The notes below the pieces were generated by a model that worked only from the letters and a program-made list of their open reading frames with translations, ran no database searches and was not told where the DNA came from. A stretch of DNA of 64,000 bases from an uncultured Bacteroidota bacterium (lineage in GTDB: Bacteria > Bacteroidota > Bacteroidia > Flavobacteriales > Flavobacteriaceae): positions 1-64,000 of the forward strand of contig CABXHU010000006.1 in the NCBI GenBank assembly GCA_902512065.1, written 5' to 3'. A program made the translations under genes and the position numbers. Shown here one piece after another: positions 1 to 9,440 of this stretch (position 1 is its first letter; the number at the start of each line of letters is the position of its first letter).

Positions 1-794
1 TGACCTTCTAGGCCCTGAAAATTATTGCTAATTAGCCATTGTCTTAAAAACTCTTTTGATAATTGTTTTTGTGGTTGATTGTTTTTTTGTCTTTCCTTAT
101 AGCCATTTGAATAAAAATATCTTGAAGAGTCTGGAGTATGAATTTCATCTATTAATACAATTTTACCATCCTTGGTTTTTCCAAATTCATACTTTGTGTC
201 AACTAAAATTAACCCCCTGTCTTTTGCAATACTAGTTCCCTTATCAAAAAGATTTTTAGTATATGTTTCTAAAACTTCATAATCCTCTTTAGAAACTATA
301 TTTCTTGAGATAATATCTTCTTTACTAATGTCTTCATCATGGTTTCCAGATTCAGCTTTTGTAGCAGGTGTTATAATTGGTTTAGGAAATTTATCATTCT
401 CAATCATTCCTTCAGGCATGTTTTCACTGCAGAGTGTCCTAATGCCTTTTTTATATTCTCTAGCTGCATGTCCAGATAAATAACCTCTAATAACCATCTC
501 TATTTTAAATGGTTCACATAAGTGACCTATTGAAACATTTGGATCAGGAGATGAAATAAGCCAGTTTGGAACAATTTCTGAAGTTAGACCCATCATTTGA
601 GTGGCAATCTGATTTAAAATTTGACCTTTATAAGGAATTCCTTTAGGCATAACTACATCAAATGCAGATATTCTGTCAGAAGCAATCATTACAACCAAAT
701 CATCGTGTATCTTATATACATCTCTTACTTTTCCTTTATAGAAATCAGTTTGACCTGGAAAATTAAAATCCGTCTTAATTATTGCGCTATTCAT
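1..794 (-). CDS. purC: Phosphoribosylaminoimidazole-succinocarboxamide synthase (3' end runs off window)
   Basis: Reverse-strand translation [29 protein letters not shown]...[24 protein letters not shown]...[30 protein letters not shown] is a typical SAICAR synthetase. Not in the ORF track because it is open at the window edge. Confidence 0.95.
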   Translation of the reverse strand, partial: MNSAIIKTDFNFPGQTDFYKGKVRDVYKIHDDLVVMIASDRISAFDVVMPKGIPYKGQILNQIATQMMGLTSEIVPNWLISSPDPNVSIGHLCEPFKIEMVIRGYLSGHAAREYKKGIRTLCSENMPEGMIENDKFPKPIITPATKAESGNHDEDISKEDIISRNIVSKEDYEVLETYTKNLFDKGTSIAKDRGLILVDTKYEFGKTKDGKIVLIDEIHTPDSSRYFYSNGYKERQKNNQPQKQLSKEFLRQWLISNNFQGLEG

Positions 795-799
795 TAATT

Positions 800-1750
800 T
801 TAATTAGGATTTTCAATGTTTTTATATGCATCAATAATCTTTTTAACCAACGAATTTCTAACTACATCGCTATCATTTAAATGTACTATTTCAACCCCTT
901 CAGTATCTTTTAGAATAAGTAATGCTTCCTTAATTCCAGAAGTTGTTCTGCTTGGCAGATCAATCTGACCAGGATCGCCAGTTATTAGAAATTTTGCATT
1001 CTTACCCATTCTTGTTAAAAACATTTTCATTTGTGAATGTGTTGTGTTTTGACCTTCGTCTAAAATAACAAAAGCATTGTCTAAAGTTCTACCTCTCATA
1101 AATGCTAAAGGTGCAATTTGAATAACCTCATCTTCAATGTATTTTTTTAACTTAATCGAAGGTATCATATCTTTTAATGCATCGTATAAAGGCTGCATAT
1201 ATGGATCAAGCTTATCTTTAAGGTCGCCAGGCAGAAAACCTAAATTCTCTCCAGCTTCAAGGGCTGGTCTTGTTAATATTATACGCTTTACTTCTTTTTG
1301 TTTCAGTGATTTTACTGCTAAAGCTATTCCTGTATAGGTCTTTCCAGTTCCAGCAGGGCCAATTGCAAATACCATATTGCTATTATTTACAGCATCAACT
1401 ATTCTTCTTTGATTTAATGTTTTAGCCTTAATTAATCTACCATTAACTCCATGTAAAATAGGTTTATGACTATCCGTAGAAGTTTTAATATTTTCATAAG
1501 AAGAATTTAATAACATCTCAATTTCATTGTCTGAAAGTATATTATATTCAATAAAATAGTTTATTATTTGCTTTATTCTTTTTTCAAATTCATTTAAATC
1601 ATCCTTCTTTCCATAAGCTTTAATTTTGTCTCCCCTGGCAACAATTTTTAATTCCGGGTATTTAAGTTTTATAAATTTTATGTATTTGTTTTGAGGACCA
1701 AATAAATCTTTAGGATCAATTTTTTCTATTTTAATTACTCTTTCGTCCAA
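800..1750 (-). CDS. PhoH family ATPase
   Basis: [16 protein letters not shown] Walker [34 protein letters not shown] and [19 protein letters not shown] are PhoH signatures. Confidence 0.95.
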   Translation of the reverse strand: MDERVIKIEKIDPKDLFGPQNKYIKFIKLKYPELKIVARGDKIKAYGKKDDLNEFEKRIKQIINYFIEYNILSDNEIEMLLNSSYENIKTSTDSHKPILHGVNGRLIKAKTLNQRRIVDAVNNSNMVFAIGPAGTGKTYTGIALAVKSLKQKEVKRIILTRPALEAGENLGFLPGDLKDKLDPYMQPLYDALKDMIPSIKLKKYIEDEVIQIAPLAFMRGRTLDNAFVILDEGQNTTHSQMKMFLTRMGKNAKFLITGDPGQIDLPSRTTSGIKEALLILKDTEGVEIVHLNDSDVVRNSLVKKIIDAYKNIENPN

Positions 1751-1847
1751 TTTGCTTAAATAAAATTATAGAATTGATTTATTAGATTTATATACCAAAA
1801 ATACATAATTTTAAACCACATATTTTAAGAAAATATCAACAATTTAT

Positions 1848-2681
1848 ATGTCAATTATAACACTTACTACTGATTTTGGAACAAAGGGCCACTTTGTTGC
1901 AAAAATTAAAGCGGCTATAATGTCTGATATTCCAGAAGTAGGCATAGTTGATATCACTCATCAGATTTCACCTTTTAATATAATGGAAACTGCATATGTA
2001 ATTGAAAATTCCTATAAACATTTTCCAGAAAAAACTATACATATTATTGGTGTTGACTCTGAAAAAACTCCTGAAAACCTCCATTTGGTTGTAAAGCTTA
2101 ATGGTCAATATTTTATCTGTGCTGATAATGGTGTTTTAAGTATTGTATGCAACAATATTAACCCTGATGAAATTTTTGAGATTAATATTCATGATAAAAT
2201 TGAATCTGAAAACTCAGCAATTAAAACATTTACTAAGGTTGCATGTCATCTAGCTAAAGGAGGAGAACCAGAGGTTATTGGTAAACGAATAAAAAAAATA
2301 AAATCAGTAAAATCCATAAATCCATTTATAAATGACGATAAAAATCAAATAATTGGAACGGTATTATATATAGATAATTATGGAAATGTAGTAACTAATA
2401 TAAAGCAAGGATTTTTTAAAGAAACAGCTAAAGGAAGAAAGTTTGAAATTTCTGCAAGAAATCATAAGTTCAAGAAGATATTTAATAACTATAGTGAAAT
2501 TGTTGATTTCAATATAGATGAAAAAAAAAGAAGTAATGAAGGTAGAGCTTTGGCATTATTTAATTCATCCAAATATTTAGAGATTGCAATATATAAAAGC
2601 AACCCACTAAATGTTGGAACAGCATCATCATTATTAGGGTTAAAAGTTTATGATTCTGTAACTGTAAGTTTTTTAAAATAG
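1848..2681 (+). CDS. SAM hydroxide adenosyltransferase / DUF62 family
   Basis: N-terminal ITLTTDFGTKGHFVAKIKAAI, then VDSEKTPENLH and YIDNYGNVVTNI, matching the DUF62 fold family. Confidence 0.88.
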   Translation: MSIITLTTDFGTKGHFVAKIKAAIMSDIPEVGIVDITHQISPFNIMETAYVIENSYKHFPEKTIHIIGVDSEKTPENLHLVVKLNGQYFICADNGVLSIVCNNINPDEIFEINIHDKIESENSAIKTFTKVACHLAKGGEPEVIGKRIKKIKSVKSINPFINDDKNQIIGTVLYIDNYGNVVTNIKQGFFKETAKGRKFEISARNHKFKKIFNNYSEIVDFNIDEKKRSNEGRALALFNSSKYLEIAIYKSNPLNVGTASSLLGLKVYDSVTVSFLK

Positions 2682-2763
2682 CTTGTCAATGTTGATAAGT
2701 TTATTTATGTAATTTATCTGATTATAATATATTTGTGTAAATTAATTTTATTAATATTTTCCT

Positions 2764-3879
2764 ATGAAGTTTATAGTATCTAGCAGTGCTTTATTAAAGA
2801 AACTACAAGTGCTTAGTGGTGTTATTAATGCAACTAATACAATACCTGTTTTAGATCATTTTTTATTTGATTTAGATAGCTCAAACCTAACAATAACTTC
2901 TAGTGATTTAGAAACTACCATGGTATCTTCTATTGAAGTTGATAGTACAAGTAAGGGAAGTTTAGCTATTCCTTCTAAACTTTTAATTGATACACTTAAA
3001 ACATTTCCTGACCAACCATTAACATTCACAGCTGAAGAAAACAATATAATAGAAATAAATTCTAATCATGGAAAGTACACATTAGCTTATGCTGATGGAG
3101 AACAATTTCCTAAAGCTATTACTTTAGACAACCCGTCTACAGCTACAGTCTCCAGCACAGTACTTTTAAAAGCAATTAATAGTACAATATTTGCTGCAGG
3201 AAATGATGACTTAAGACCCGTAATGAGTGGAGTGTTTTTTCAATTATCTAAAGAGAATTCAACTTTTGTAGCAACAGATGCTCATAAATTAGTGAAGTAT
3301 ACTAGATCTGATGTGTCTGCTTCAGAATTAGCTGAATTTATAATGCCTAAGAAGCCTCTAAATCTTCTAAAAAGTATTATTGATAAAGATTTTCAAGTCA
3401 CAATAGAATACAACAACTCTAATGCTAAATTTATATTAGAAAATATAACAATTGTGTGTAGACTGATAGATGGAAATTATCCAAATTATGAAGCTGTTAT
3501 TCCAAATGAAAACCCAAATGTTCTAACAATTGATAGAACTCAATTTTTAAACTCCCTTAAAAGAGTTTCTATTTTCTCTAATAAAACTACTCATCAAGTT
3601 AGATTGAAATTAGCTGGTGCGGAATTAAATGTATCTGCAGAAGATATAGACTTTAGCAATAAAGCAGAAGAACGATTAACATGCGATTATAAAGGAGAAG
3701 ATATTGAAATTGGTTTTAATTCAAGATTCATTATTGAAATGCTAAACAATATGGAATCTGATGAAATAAAACTTGAAATGAGTCTTCCTAATAGAGCTGG
3801 TATATTAAAGCCTGTAAGCGGTTATGATAAGGGTGAAGAGATAACTATGCTTGTGATGCCGGTAATGCTAAATAGCTAG
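2764..3879 (+). CDS. dnaN: DNA polymerase III subunit beta (sliding clamp)
   Basis: 371 aa; beta clamp motifs DLRPVMSGVFFQL, ATDAHKLVKYTR, DGNYPNYEAVIP, C-terminal MLVMPVML. Confidence 0.97.
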   Translation: MKFIVSSSALLKKLQVLSGVINATNTIPVLDHFLFDLDSSNLTITSSDLETTMVSSIEVDSTSKGSLAIPSKLLIDTLKTFPDQPLTFTAEENNIIEINSNHGKYTLAYADGEQFPKAITLDNPSTATVSSTVLLKAINSTIFAAGNDDLRPVMSGVFFQLSKENSTFVATDAHKLVKYTRSDVSASELAEFIMPKKPLNLLKSIIDKDFQVTIEYNNSNAKFILENITIVCRLIDGNYPNYEAVIPNENPNVLTIDRTQFLNSLKRVSIFSNKTTHQVRLKLAGAELNVSAEDIDFSNKAEERLTCDYKGEDIEIGFNSRFIIEMLNNMESDEIKLEMSLPNRAGILKPVSGYDKGEEITMLVMPVMLNS

Positions 3880-3880
3880 A

Positions 3881-4531
3881 TCACTTCTTATATACAACTA
3901 ACTGTGCCTTATATCCAGTTGAAATTAACCACTTTTTATTAGATAATTGAACTCCGTTTTCATCAAGCACTACAAGTTGTGCTGTATTAGGACTTGAATC
4001 TCCTTCGTTTAAAGCAATAAAATCAATATTATTATAACCTTCGTCAAGATCTATGTCAATTACATAAAACACCGAACTAAGTGAAATATTTGGATGTATA
4101 ATTGAATTGTTTAACATCAATCTAATTCTATCCCCATCAACATATTCGTGATCTCTACATTTAATAATAATATATTTAGATTGCGTCTCAATATTGCCTA
4201 GAGAATAATCTGCTTTAAATTTTGAATTATCTCTAGCGCCTTCTTTAAATTTTTGCTTAATTATCCATGTAGGAGTGACCAGCTCAGTTGACTTAGTTAT
4301 ATCAATTACGTTTTCTTTAGATAATATATCAAAATCTAAATTGTAATTAAAAAAACTCTTTTTCTTTTTATCGGTAAGACCTTTAGCTTCAATCTTGTTT
4401 AGTGAAAAACTAGAATTGGTAATAGTATTTGTATCTAAAGACTTTATCTCAATAATCTTTATAGAGACTTCCTGTGAAAAAACAAATAATGAATTAAAAA
4501 ATAAAGCAACTAATATGAAATAATTTTTCAC
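3881..4531 (-). CDS. Hypothetical secreted protein
   Basis: 216 aa ORF with N-terminal signal peptide MKNYFILVALFFNSLFVFSQE; no family recognised. Confidence 0.75.
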   Translation of the reverse strand: MKNYFILVALFFNSLFVFSQEVSIKIIEIKSLDTNTITNSSFSLNKIEAKGLTDKKKKSFFNYNLDFDILSKENVIDITKSTELVTPTWIIKQKFKEGARDNSKFKADYSLGNIETQSKYIIIKCRDHEYVDGDRIRLMLNNSIIHPNISLSSVFYVIDIDLDEGYNNIDFIALNEGDSSPNTAQLVVLDENGVQLSNKKWLISTGYKAQLVVYKK

Positions 4532-4629
4532 TAACTAATAAGTTTTATATTTAATAAAGATATTTAAATCCTATATATTATTTCAATTATTAAGCTTATA
4601 TTAACATAATATTTTAGATAAATAATGTA

Positions 4630-5442
4630 GTGGATCCAATTCAGGTTTTAGGATATTTTGGCGCTTTTTTGGTAGGTCTAATTTTAGGGTTAATTGGTAG
4701 TGGTGGATCAATATTGTCTTTACCAATTCTTGTATATATCTTTGGAGTTAATCCAGTCTTAGCAACTGGATATTCATTATTTATAGTGGGAACTACCTCT
4801 CTTATAGGGTCTATAAAAAACCTAAAAGATAATCTTATTAATTACGATACTACATTGTTCTTTTCTATTTCAGCAATTATCTCTGTTTACATCACACAAA
4901 AACATATACTTGGAATTATTCCAGATATTATATATTCTAGTGATATCATGATACTGACTAAAGAAAAAATGATTATGCTTCTTTTTTCAATTTTAATGTT
5001 AGTAGCTGGGATTTTTATGGTTAAAAAATCTCCTAAAACTATTGTTAAAATAAAAAATATAAAGACAATTGCGCCTAACAAGTTTCTAGTTTTAACAGAG
5101 GGAACATTAACTGGTTTTTTAACAGGTCTTGTTGGTGCTGGTGGAGGTTTTATTATAGTCCCTGTCCTTGTAATTCTAGCTAAACTACGAATGAAGCACG
5201 CAATAGCAACATCTCTAGCAATTATTTCCTTAAAATCACTAATAGGATTTATTGGTGCAGTTGAGTTCTGGGGGACAGCAATTGAATGGGAATTTTTATT
5301 ATCATTTACAATGCTGTCTATTTTAGGTATATTTGTTGGTCAATATTTCAACCATAAAGTAGCTTCGGATAAATTAAAAGATATTTTCGGAATATTTGTT
5401 ATAAGTATTGCTATTATAATACTTATAAAAACAGTTCTTTAG
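4630..5442 (+). CDS. TauE/SafE-family membrane permease (sulfite exporter-like); GTG start
   Basis: Multi-TM with duplicated GLIGSGGSILSLPILVYIFG / GLVGAGGGFIIVPVLVILAKL motifs. Confidence 0.9.
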   Translation: MDPIQVLGYFGAFLVGLILGLIGSGGSILSLPILVYIFGVNPVLATGYSLFIVGTTSLIGSIKNLKDNLINYDTTLFFSISAIISVYITQKHILGIIPDIIYSSDIMILTKEKMIMLLFSILMLVAGIFMVKKSPKTIVKIKNIKTIAPNKFLVLTEGTLTGFLTGLVGAGGGFIIVPVLVILAKLRMKHAIATSLAIISLKSLIGFIGAVEFWGTAIEWEFLLSFTMLSILGIFVGQYFNHKVASDKLKDIFGIFVISIAIIILIKTVL

Positions 5443-5448
5443 TTTTTT

Positions 5449-6417
5449 TTAATAAAGCAGTGTTGTTTCCATAAAACTCTTACTAAACTCAAATGATTTT
5501 AATCTAGCTTCTAAATTACCTCCGAAATCAACCCCCCTGGTGACACACATTATAAAACCTAATTTTTGTAAAAAAGGGTTTGACATAGGAATATTAAAGT
5601 AGTTCATTAACACATTACCTTTCTCATCTAATCTAAAAATACATTCACTAAAATTATATGCATTTTCATTTCTTATCAAAGGAGCATCTCTATCAAAAGA
5701 ATGGTAAGAATCTTTATAGATTGTTACGTCTATATTCGTATTAGGCATTAATTTATCTACTAAATCAAGACATGGGGCTGAAGGAGTCCAATTATCTAAT
5801 TCTCCAATTAAAATATGAATTGGCGCTTTAGAGAAGTCTGTATTGTCAGGATTAATAAAACAAGGAGGATAATATGCTAAATGAGAAGCAAATGACAATT
5901 CTTTATTAATAGCTTCCTTAAGAGGTAACCATGCAGAAAATAGAGTGACTCCACCTCCTAAACTCCATCCTGTTATTGAAACCCTGTCCTTATCTATTTT
6001 TGGGTGATCAGCAAGAGCTTCAAAAGCTCTGTATGCATCTAGTATCATTGCAGCCATAGTTATTTCATTTTGAGTTCCAACAGTTGAGGTTATTCCTCTG
6101 CTTTTAAAACTATTTAACTCAAATGTTGCAATACCCATCTCCTGATACATTTTTAAATACTTATAATGATGCTCTCCCCAACCAAGACTTCCAGCTACAC
6201 CAATTACCAATGGATATTTTTTTCCATCATCTATTGTGTCATTAGGAATAACTAACTCTCCAAAAACACTTTGTTTTTCTTGATTGTCTAAATCTGTTAT
6301 AACGTCATTAAATGAATAAGGATTTGCACTCTCAAAATGTATTTTTTCAACAGTGTTTTGAGAATAAATAGAAGTATATACTAAACAAAATGTAAGTAAT
6401 AAATATAGCTTATTCAT
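5449..6417 (-). CDS. Dienelactone hydrolase-like secreted alpha/beta hydrolase
   Basis: Signal peptide; GWSLGG nucleophile elbow, IGELDNWTP, YKDSYHSFD. Confidence 0.85.
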   Translation of the reverse strand: MNKLYLLLTFCLVYTSIYSQNTVEKIHFESANPYSFNDVITDLDNQEKQSVFGELVIPNDTIDDGKKYPLVIGVAGSLGWGEHHYKYLKMYQEMGIATFELNSFKSRGITSTVGTQNEITMAAMILDAYRAFEALADHPKIDKDRVSITGWSLGGGVTLFSAWLPLKEAINKELSFASHLAYYPPCFINPDNTDFSKAPIHILIGELDNWTPSAPCLDLVDKLMPNTNIDVTIYKDSYHSFDRDAPLIRNENAYNFSECIFRLDEKGNVLMNYFNIPMSNPFLQKLGFIMCVTRGVDFGGNLEARLKSFEFSKSFMETTLLY

Positions 6418-6468
6418 AATAAAAATAAAATTACAAAAATAATTGCTTGTTATTACTTATTTATTATA

Positions 6469-6476
6469 TACATTTG
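6469..6476 (+). promoter_or_regulatory. Bacteroidetes-type -7 element TACATTTG upstream of cold-shock gene
   Basis: TTG at 6447-6449 and TACATTTG at 6469-6476 (19 nt spacing), 18 nt before ATG 6494; matches TTG-N17..23-TAnnTTTG. Confidence 0.65.
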
Positions 6477-6493
6477 CACCCAAATTATATTCA

Positions 6494-6685
6494 ATGACAG
6501 GAACAGTTAAATTTTTCAACGAATCCAAAGGATATGGCTTTATCACTAATGATGAAACAGAACAAGATATATTTGTACATGTTACAGCATTAGACGGAAT
6601 TACAATTCAAGAAGGCGATAAAGTTAATTTCTCAGAAGGTGAAGGAAGAAAAGGTAAAGCTGCTATCGATATCTCTATCGTTTAG
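6494..6685 (+). CDS. Cold shock protein (CspA family)
   Basis: MTGTVKFFNESKGYGFITNDETEQDIFVHVTAL. The ORF-track start at 6443 lies upstream of the promoter; ATG 6494 is the likely start. Confidence 0.95.
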   Translation: MTGTVKFFNESKGYGFITNDETEQDIFVHVTALDGITIQEGDKVNFSEGEGRKGKAAIDISIV

Positions 6686-6737
6686 TTTACATACTTTATT
6701 AATCCCATAAAATTTCTTTAAAGCAACGGCTACTAAT

Positions 6738-6763
6738 TATCATATTTTGTTAAAAATATGATA
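6738..6763. other. 11-bp perfect inverted repeat, 4-nt loop (TATCATATTTT-GTTA-AAAATATGATA), possible bidirectional terminator
   Basis: Arms 6738-6748 and 6753-6763 are exact reverse complements, placed between convergent cspA-like and CDGSH genes. Confidence 0.7.
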
Positions 6764-6776
6764 GGATCTCCTATGC

Positions 6777-6953
6777 TTAATTTTTATGTGATCCATCACA
6801 AAATGGCCTCTTATTAGATTTTCCACATCCACAGAGAGAAAACCTTGATTTGTGCTCTATTTCATGACCATTTTCATCTAAAAGAATAACATCTCCATTA
6901 ATGGAAATGGGACCACTTGATTTTATTTTAATAATAGGATGAGTATCATTCAT
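6777..6953 (-). CDS. CDGSH iron-sulfur domain protein
   Basis: Reverse-strand 58-aa ORF MNDTHPIIKIKSSGPISINGDVILLDENGHEIEHKSRFSLCGCGKSNKRPFCDGSHKN; contains CxCx(7)RPFCDGSH. Too short for the ORF track. Confidence 0.92.
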   Translation of the reverse strand: MNDTHPIIKIKSSGPISINGDVILLDENGHEIEHKSRFSLCGCGKSNKRPFCDGSHKN

Positions 6954-6973
6954 TAATCTATAATATATAAAAT

Positions 6974-8083
6974 CTAATTAATAATTGAATTAAAATTTTT
7001 CTTATCTGTATCTCCCTCAGTATTAAATACCAAAACTCTAGATTTAGAGTTTAAACCGATATGTTCTCTAAGTTGTCCGTATTTATCTTCTTCAATTAAT
7101 TTAAACAATCCTCCCAATCCTGCTGCACCTGATTCTCCAGAAACTATTTTTTTATCATCATCAATTGGGTAAAAGAGAGATCTCATTGATTTTTTAGCAT
7201 ATTCATCTGATATAGTTAATGCAGCATCGCATCCATTCATAATTATATTCCATCCATTTTTAGACGGAATGCCGCAATTTAATCCCGCCATTATAGTATC
7301 AGAATTCCCTGTTGGAGTTATTCTTTTATTAGATAATAATGACTGTAATATTCCTGAAGAGTTTTCAGGTTCAACTAATACAATTTTTGGTTTATTTATT
7401 TTATATCTATTAAGATAATACCATATACAAGAAGCAGCCCAACTACCAACCCCAGCTTGAAGAAAAACAATATCTATATTTGGTGTATTTACGGGATTAA
7501 TTGAATCTTCCATCTCTATAAAGTGAGTTAAATACCCAGACATGATATAAGCAGGTATTTCTTCATAGCCATCCCATGATGCATCTTGAAGTAATTTCCA
7601 GTTCATTTTATTACTCATTTCAAGAGCATATTTGCAAGCTTCTTCATAATCTAGGTCAAGCTGTATAACTTCTGCTCCATGACCAGCAATCGCATTAATT
7701 CTATCTCTAGTAGTTTGCTTTGGAACATATATTACAGATTTTTTGTTATTCCTAGCAGCGGACCATGCCACTGCCCTACCATGATTTCCATCTGTTGCAG
7801 TACAAAAAGTAGATATACTTGGATCTATTATCAATTGCTTGTAGACTGCATAGGATGCTCCAAGTCCTTTAAAGGCATTTAGTCCGAATCTATTTGATTC
7901 ATCTTTTACATATAACTCTCCAATATTTAATTTTTCAGACAGGTTCTTTAGCTTATGTAAAGTAGCTGGCAAATATCCTTCCAAAGATTTATGATAGTCT
8001 AATGAATCATTTTTTAAAAGAATATTGTTGGTTAAATTGTTTCTTAATTTATTATCTGGATTATTTAAATAAAAATCAATCAT
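6974..8083 (-). CDS. Diaminopropionate ammonia-lyase-like PLP enzyme
   Basis: KDESNRFGLNAFKGLGASYAVYK (PLP-binding Lys context), ATDGNHGRAVAW, QAGVGSWAA, GLNCGIPS, SGESGAAGLGGL. Confidence 0.87.
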   Translation of the reverse strand: MIDFYLNNPDNKLRNNLTNNILLKNDSLDYHKSLEGYLPATLHKLKNLSEKLNIGELYVKDESNRFGLNAFKGLGASYAVYKQLIIDPSISTFCTATDGNHGRAVAWSAARNNKKSVIYVPKQTTRDRINAIAGHGAEVIQLDLDYEEACKYALEMSNKMNWKLLQDASWDGYEEIPAYIMSGYLTHFIEMEDSINPVNTPNIDIVFLQAGVGSWAASCIWYYLNRYKINKPKIVLVEPENSSGILQSLLSNKRITPTGNSDTIMAGLNCGIPSKNGWNIIMNGCDAALTISDEYAKKSMRSLFYPIDDDKKIVSGESGAAGLGGLFKLIEEDKYGQLREHIGLNSKSRVLVFNTEGDTDKKNFNSIIN

Positions 8084-8913
8084 TTTTTTAATTTAAAAAA
8101 GATGGTAGACGTGTTATCTAAATATTCTTTATAACTATCTAAATGTCCCCATTTTTGTTTTCCACGAGCCTCTAGAAGTCTTACACCGCTTACATAAACC
8201 AATAGTATATAAGTAAATATTGGTGAAATTAAAGTTATTAACTGCCATCCTTTTAAAGAAGAAAATGACATTATTGCAACGCCTAGCCATAATGAGATCT
8301 CTCCAAAATAGTTTGGATGTCTTGAGTATGACCATAAGCCTGAGGTTATAAATTTATCTTTATTATCAGGAATACTTCTAAATTTAGTTTTTTGATTGTC
8401 AGCGACAACCTCAATTAAAAAACCTATTATAAAGGTGATTACTCCAATAATGAATAATTCATTCATTATTATTCCTTCAGCAGTTGATATAGCTGTTATA
8501 GCACAGGCAGAACATATTGAAACCCAGGTACCCTGCAAGGTCCATGTCATAAAAAACCTAGTTGGTGAAGGTTTAATATCTCTGAACCTTTTATCCTCAC
8601 CTGCCTCCTTGATTCTAAAAAATAAAAAACTCCCTAGTCTAACAGCCCATATAATAATAAATAATGATAAAATAAGACTACCTAAATTGAATTCAGATGA
8701 TTTATAAAAAACAAAACTAATAATAGAAATATAGGTAATACTACCTGCAAGATCATAGAATTTCTCGGTTTGAAGCAAATATGCTGGAACAAATAAAACC
8801 CATTGTATTAAATAAGCAATAACTACTGCATTTTTAACTAAATCTACACCTGTTGCAAATGCTATTCCATAACCAATTAAAAAAGCAATTATTGATATTA
8901 TAATATTTTTCAT
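8080..8913 (-). CDS. DUF1295 / steroid 5-alpha-reductase-like membrane protein
   Basis: Multi-TM; LWSYSRHPNYFGEISLWLGVAI signature. Confidence 0.9.
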   Translation of the reverse strand: MKNIIISIIAFLIGYGIAFATGVDLVKNAVVIAYLIQWVLFVPAYLLQTEKFYDLAGSITYISIISFVFYKSSEFNLGSLILSLFIIIWAVRLGSFLFFRIKEAGEDKRFRDIKPSPTRFFMTWTLQGTWVSICSACAITAISTAEGIIMNELFIIGVITFIIGFLIEVVADNQKTKFRSIPDNKDKFITSGLWSYSRHPNYFGEISLWLGVAIMSFSSLKGWQLITLISPIFTYILLVYVSGVRLLEARGKQKWGHLDSYKEYLDNTSTIFFKLKK

Positions 8914-8947
8914 AACAATTATCTAAAATTAAATAAAAACCAAATTC

Positions 8948-9223
8948 TTATATAATACTATTAATTTCATCTAGATAGAGATAAATAATAAATAAAACTA
9001 AGTATATAAACAAATATATTCTGTAACTATTTCTAGATTTTATGTAATCAGGATTGTTCGGATAAAGATTTAAGAATAAACCTTTTAATTCTTTTAAAAA
9101 AATCGGTTTTATATTAATCTTCCAATCATCAGTTTTATATACAATTTTTCTGAATTTATTTCTAAAATACGTACTTGGTATACCCCAAACAAATAAGATT
9201 ATAAGCAATAATCCTTTACTCAT
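8948..9223 (-). CDS. Hypothetical small membrane protein
   Basis: 91-aa ORF with N- and C-terminal hydrophobic segments flanking a basic region. Confidence 0.6.
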   Translation of the reverse strand: MSKGLLLIILFVWGIPSTYFRNKFRKIVYKTDDWKINIKPIFLKELKGLFLNLYPNNPDYIKSRNSYRIYLFIYLVLFIIYLYLDEINSII

Positions 9224-9237
9224 TATAACTTAAGATA

Positions 9238-9369
9238 TTAATTCCCTCTTCCTACTTTTCTTACTCCTGAAGATTTTGCTTTGTTGCTTTTATTAACAAA
9301 CTTTTGCTTGCCACCTTTTTTTGAGGGATTTTGTTTATCAAGTCTATTACCAAAAAATTTACTAGGCAT
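9238..9369 (-). CDS. Short basic protein (43 aa)
   Basis: Reverse-strand MPSKFFGNRLDKQNPSKKGGKQKFVNKSNKAKSSGVRKVGRGN; unusually Lys-rich and free of hydrophobic stretches. Confidence 0.5.
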   Translation of the reverse strand: MPSKFFGNRLDKQNPSKKGGKQKFVNKSNKAKSSGVRKVGRGN

Positions 9370-9440
9370 AATTATATGTTATTAGTTCATACACTCTAAA
9401 GATATTGGAGATATTGTTAATATACAAGTAGTTTCACAAT

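Noticed and set aside
1137-1337. Forward ORF opposite the PhoH gene
   Set aside because: Antisense to a strongly conserved CDS, no recognisable family; low-GC shadow ORF.
8396-8707. 103-aa forward ORF opposite the DUF1295 gene
   Set aside because: Longest shadow ORF in the region but antisense to conserved TM motifs; composition mirrors the reverse gene.
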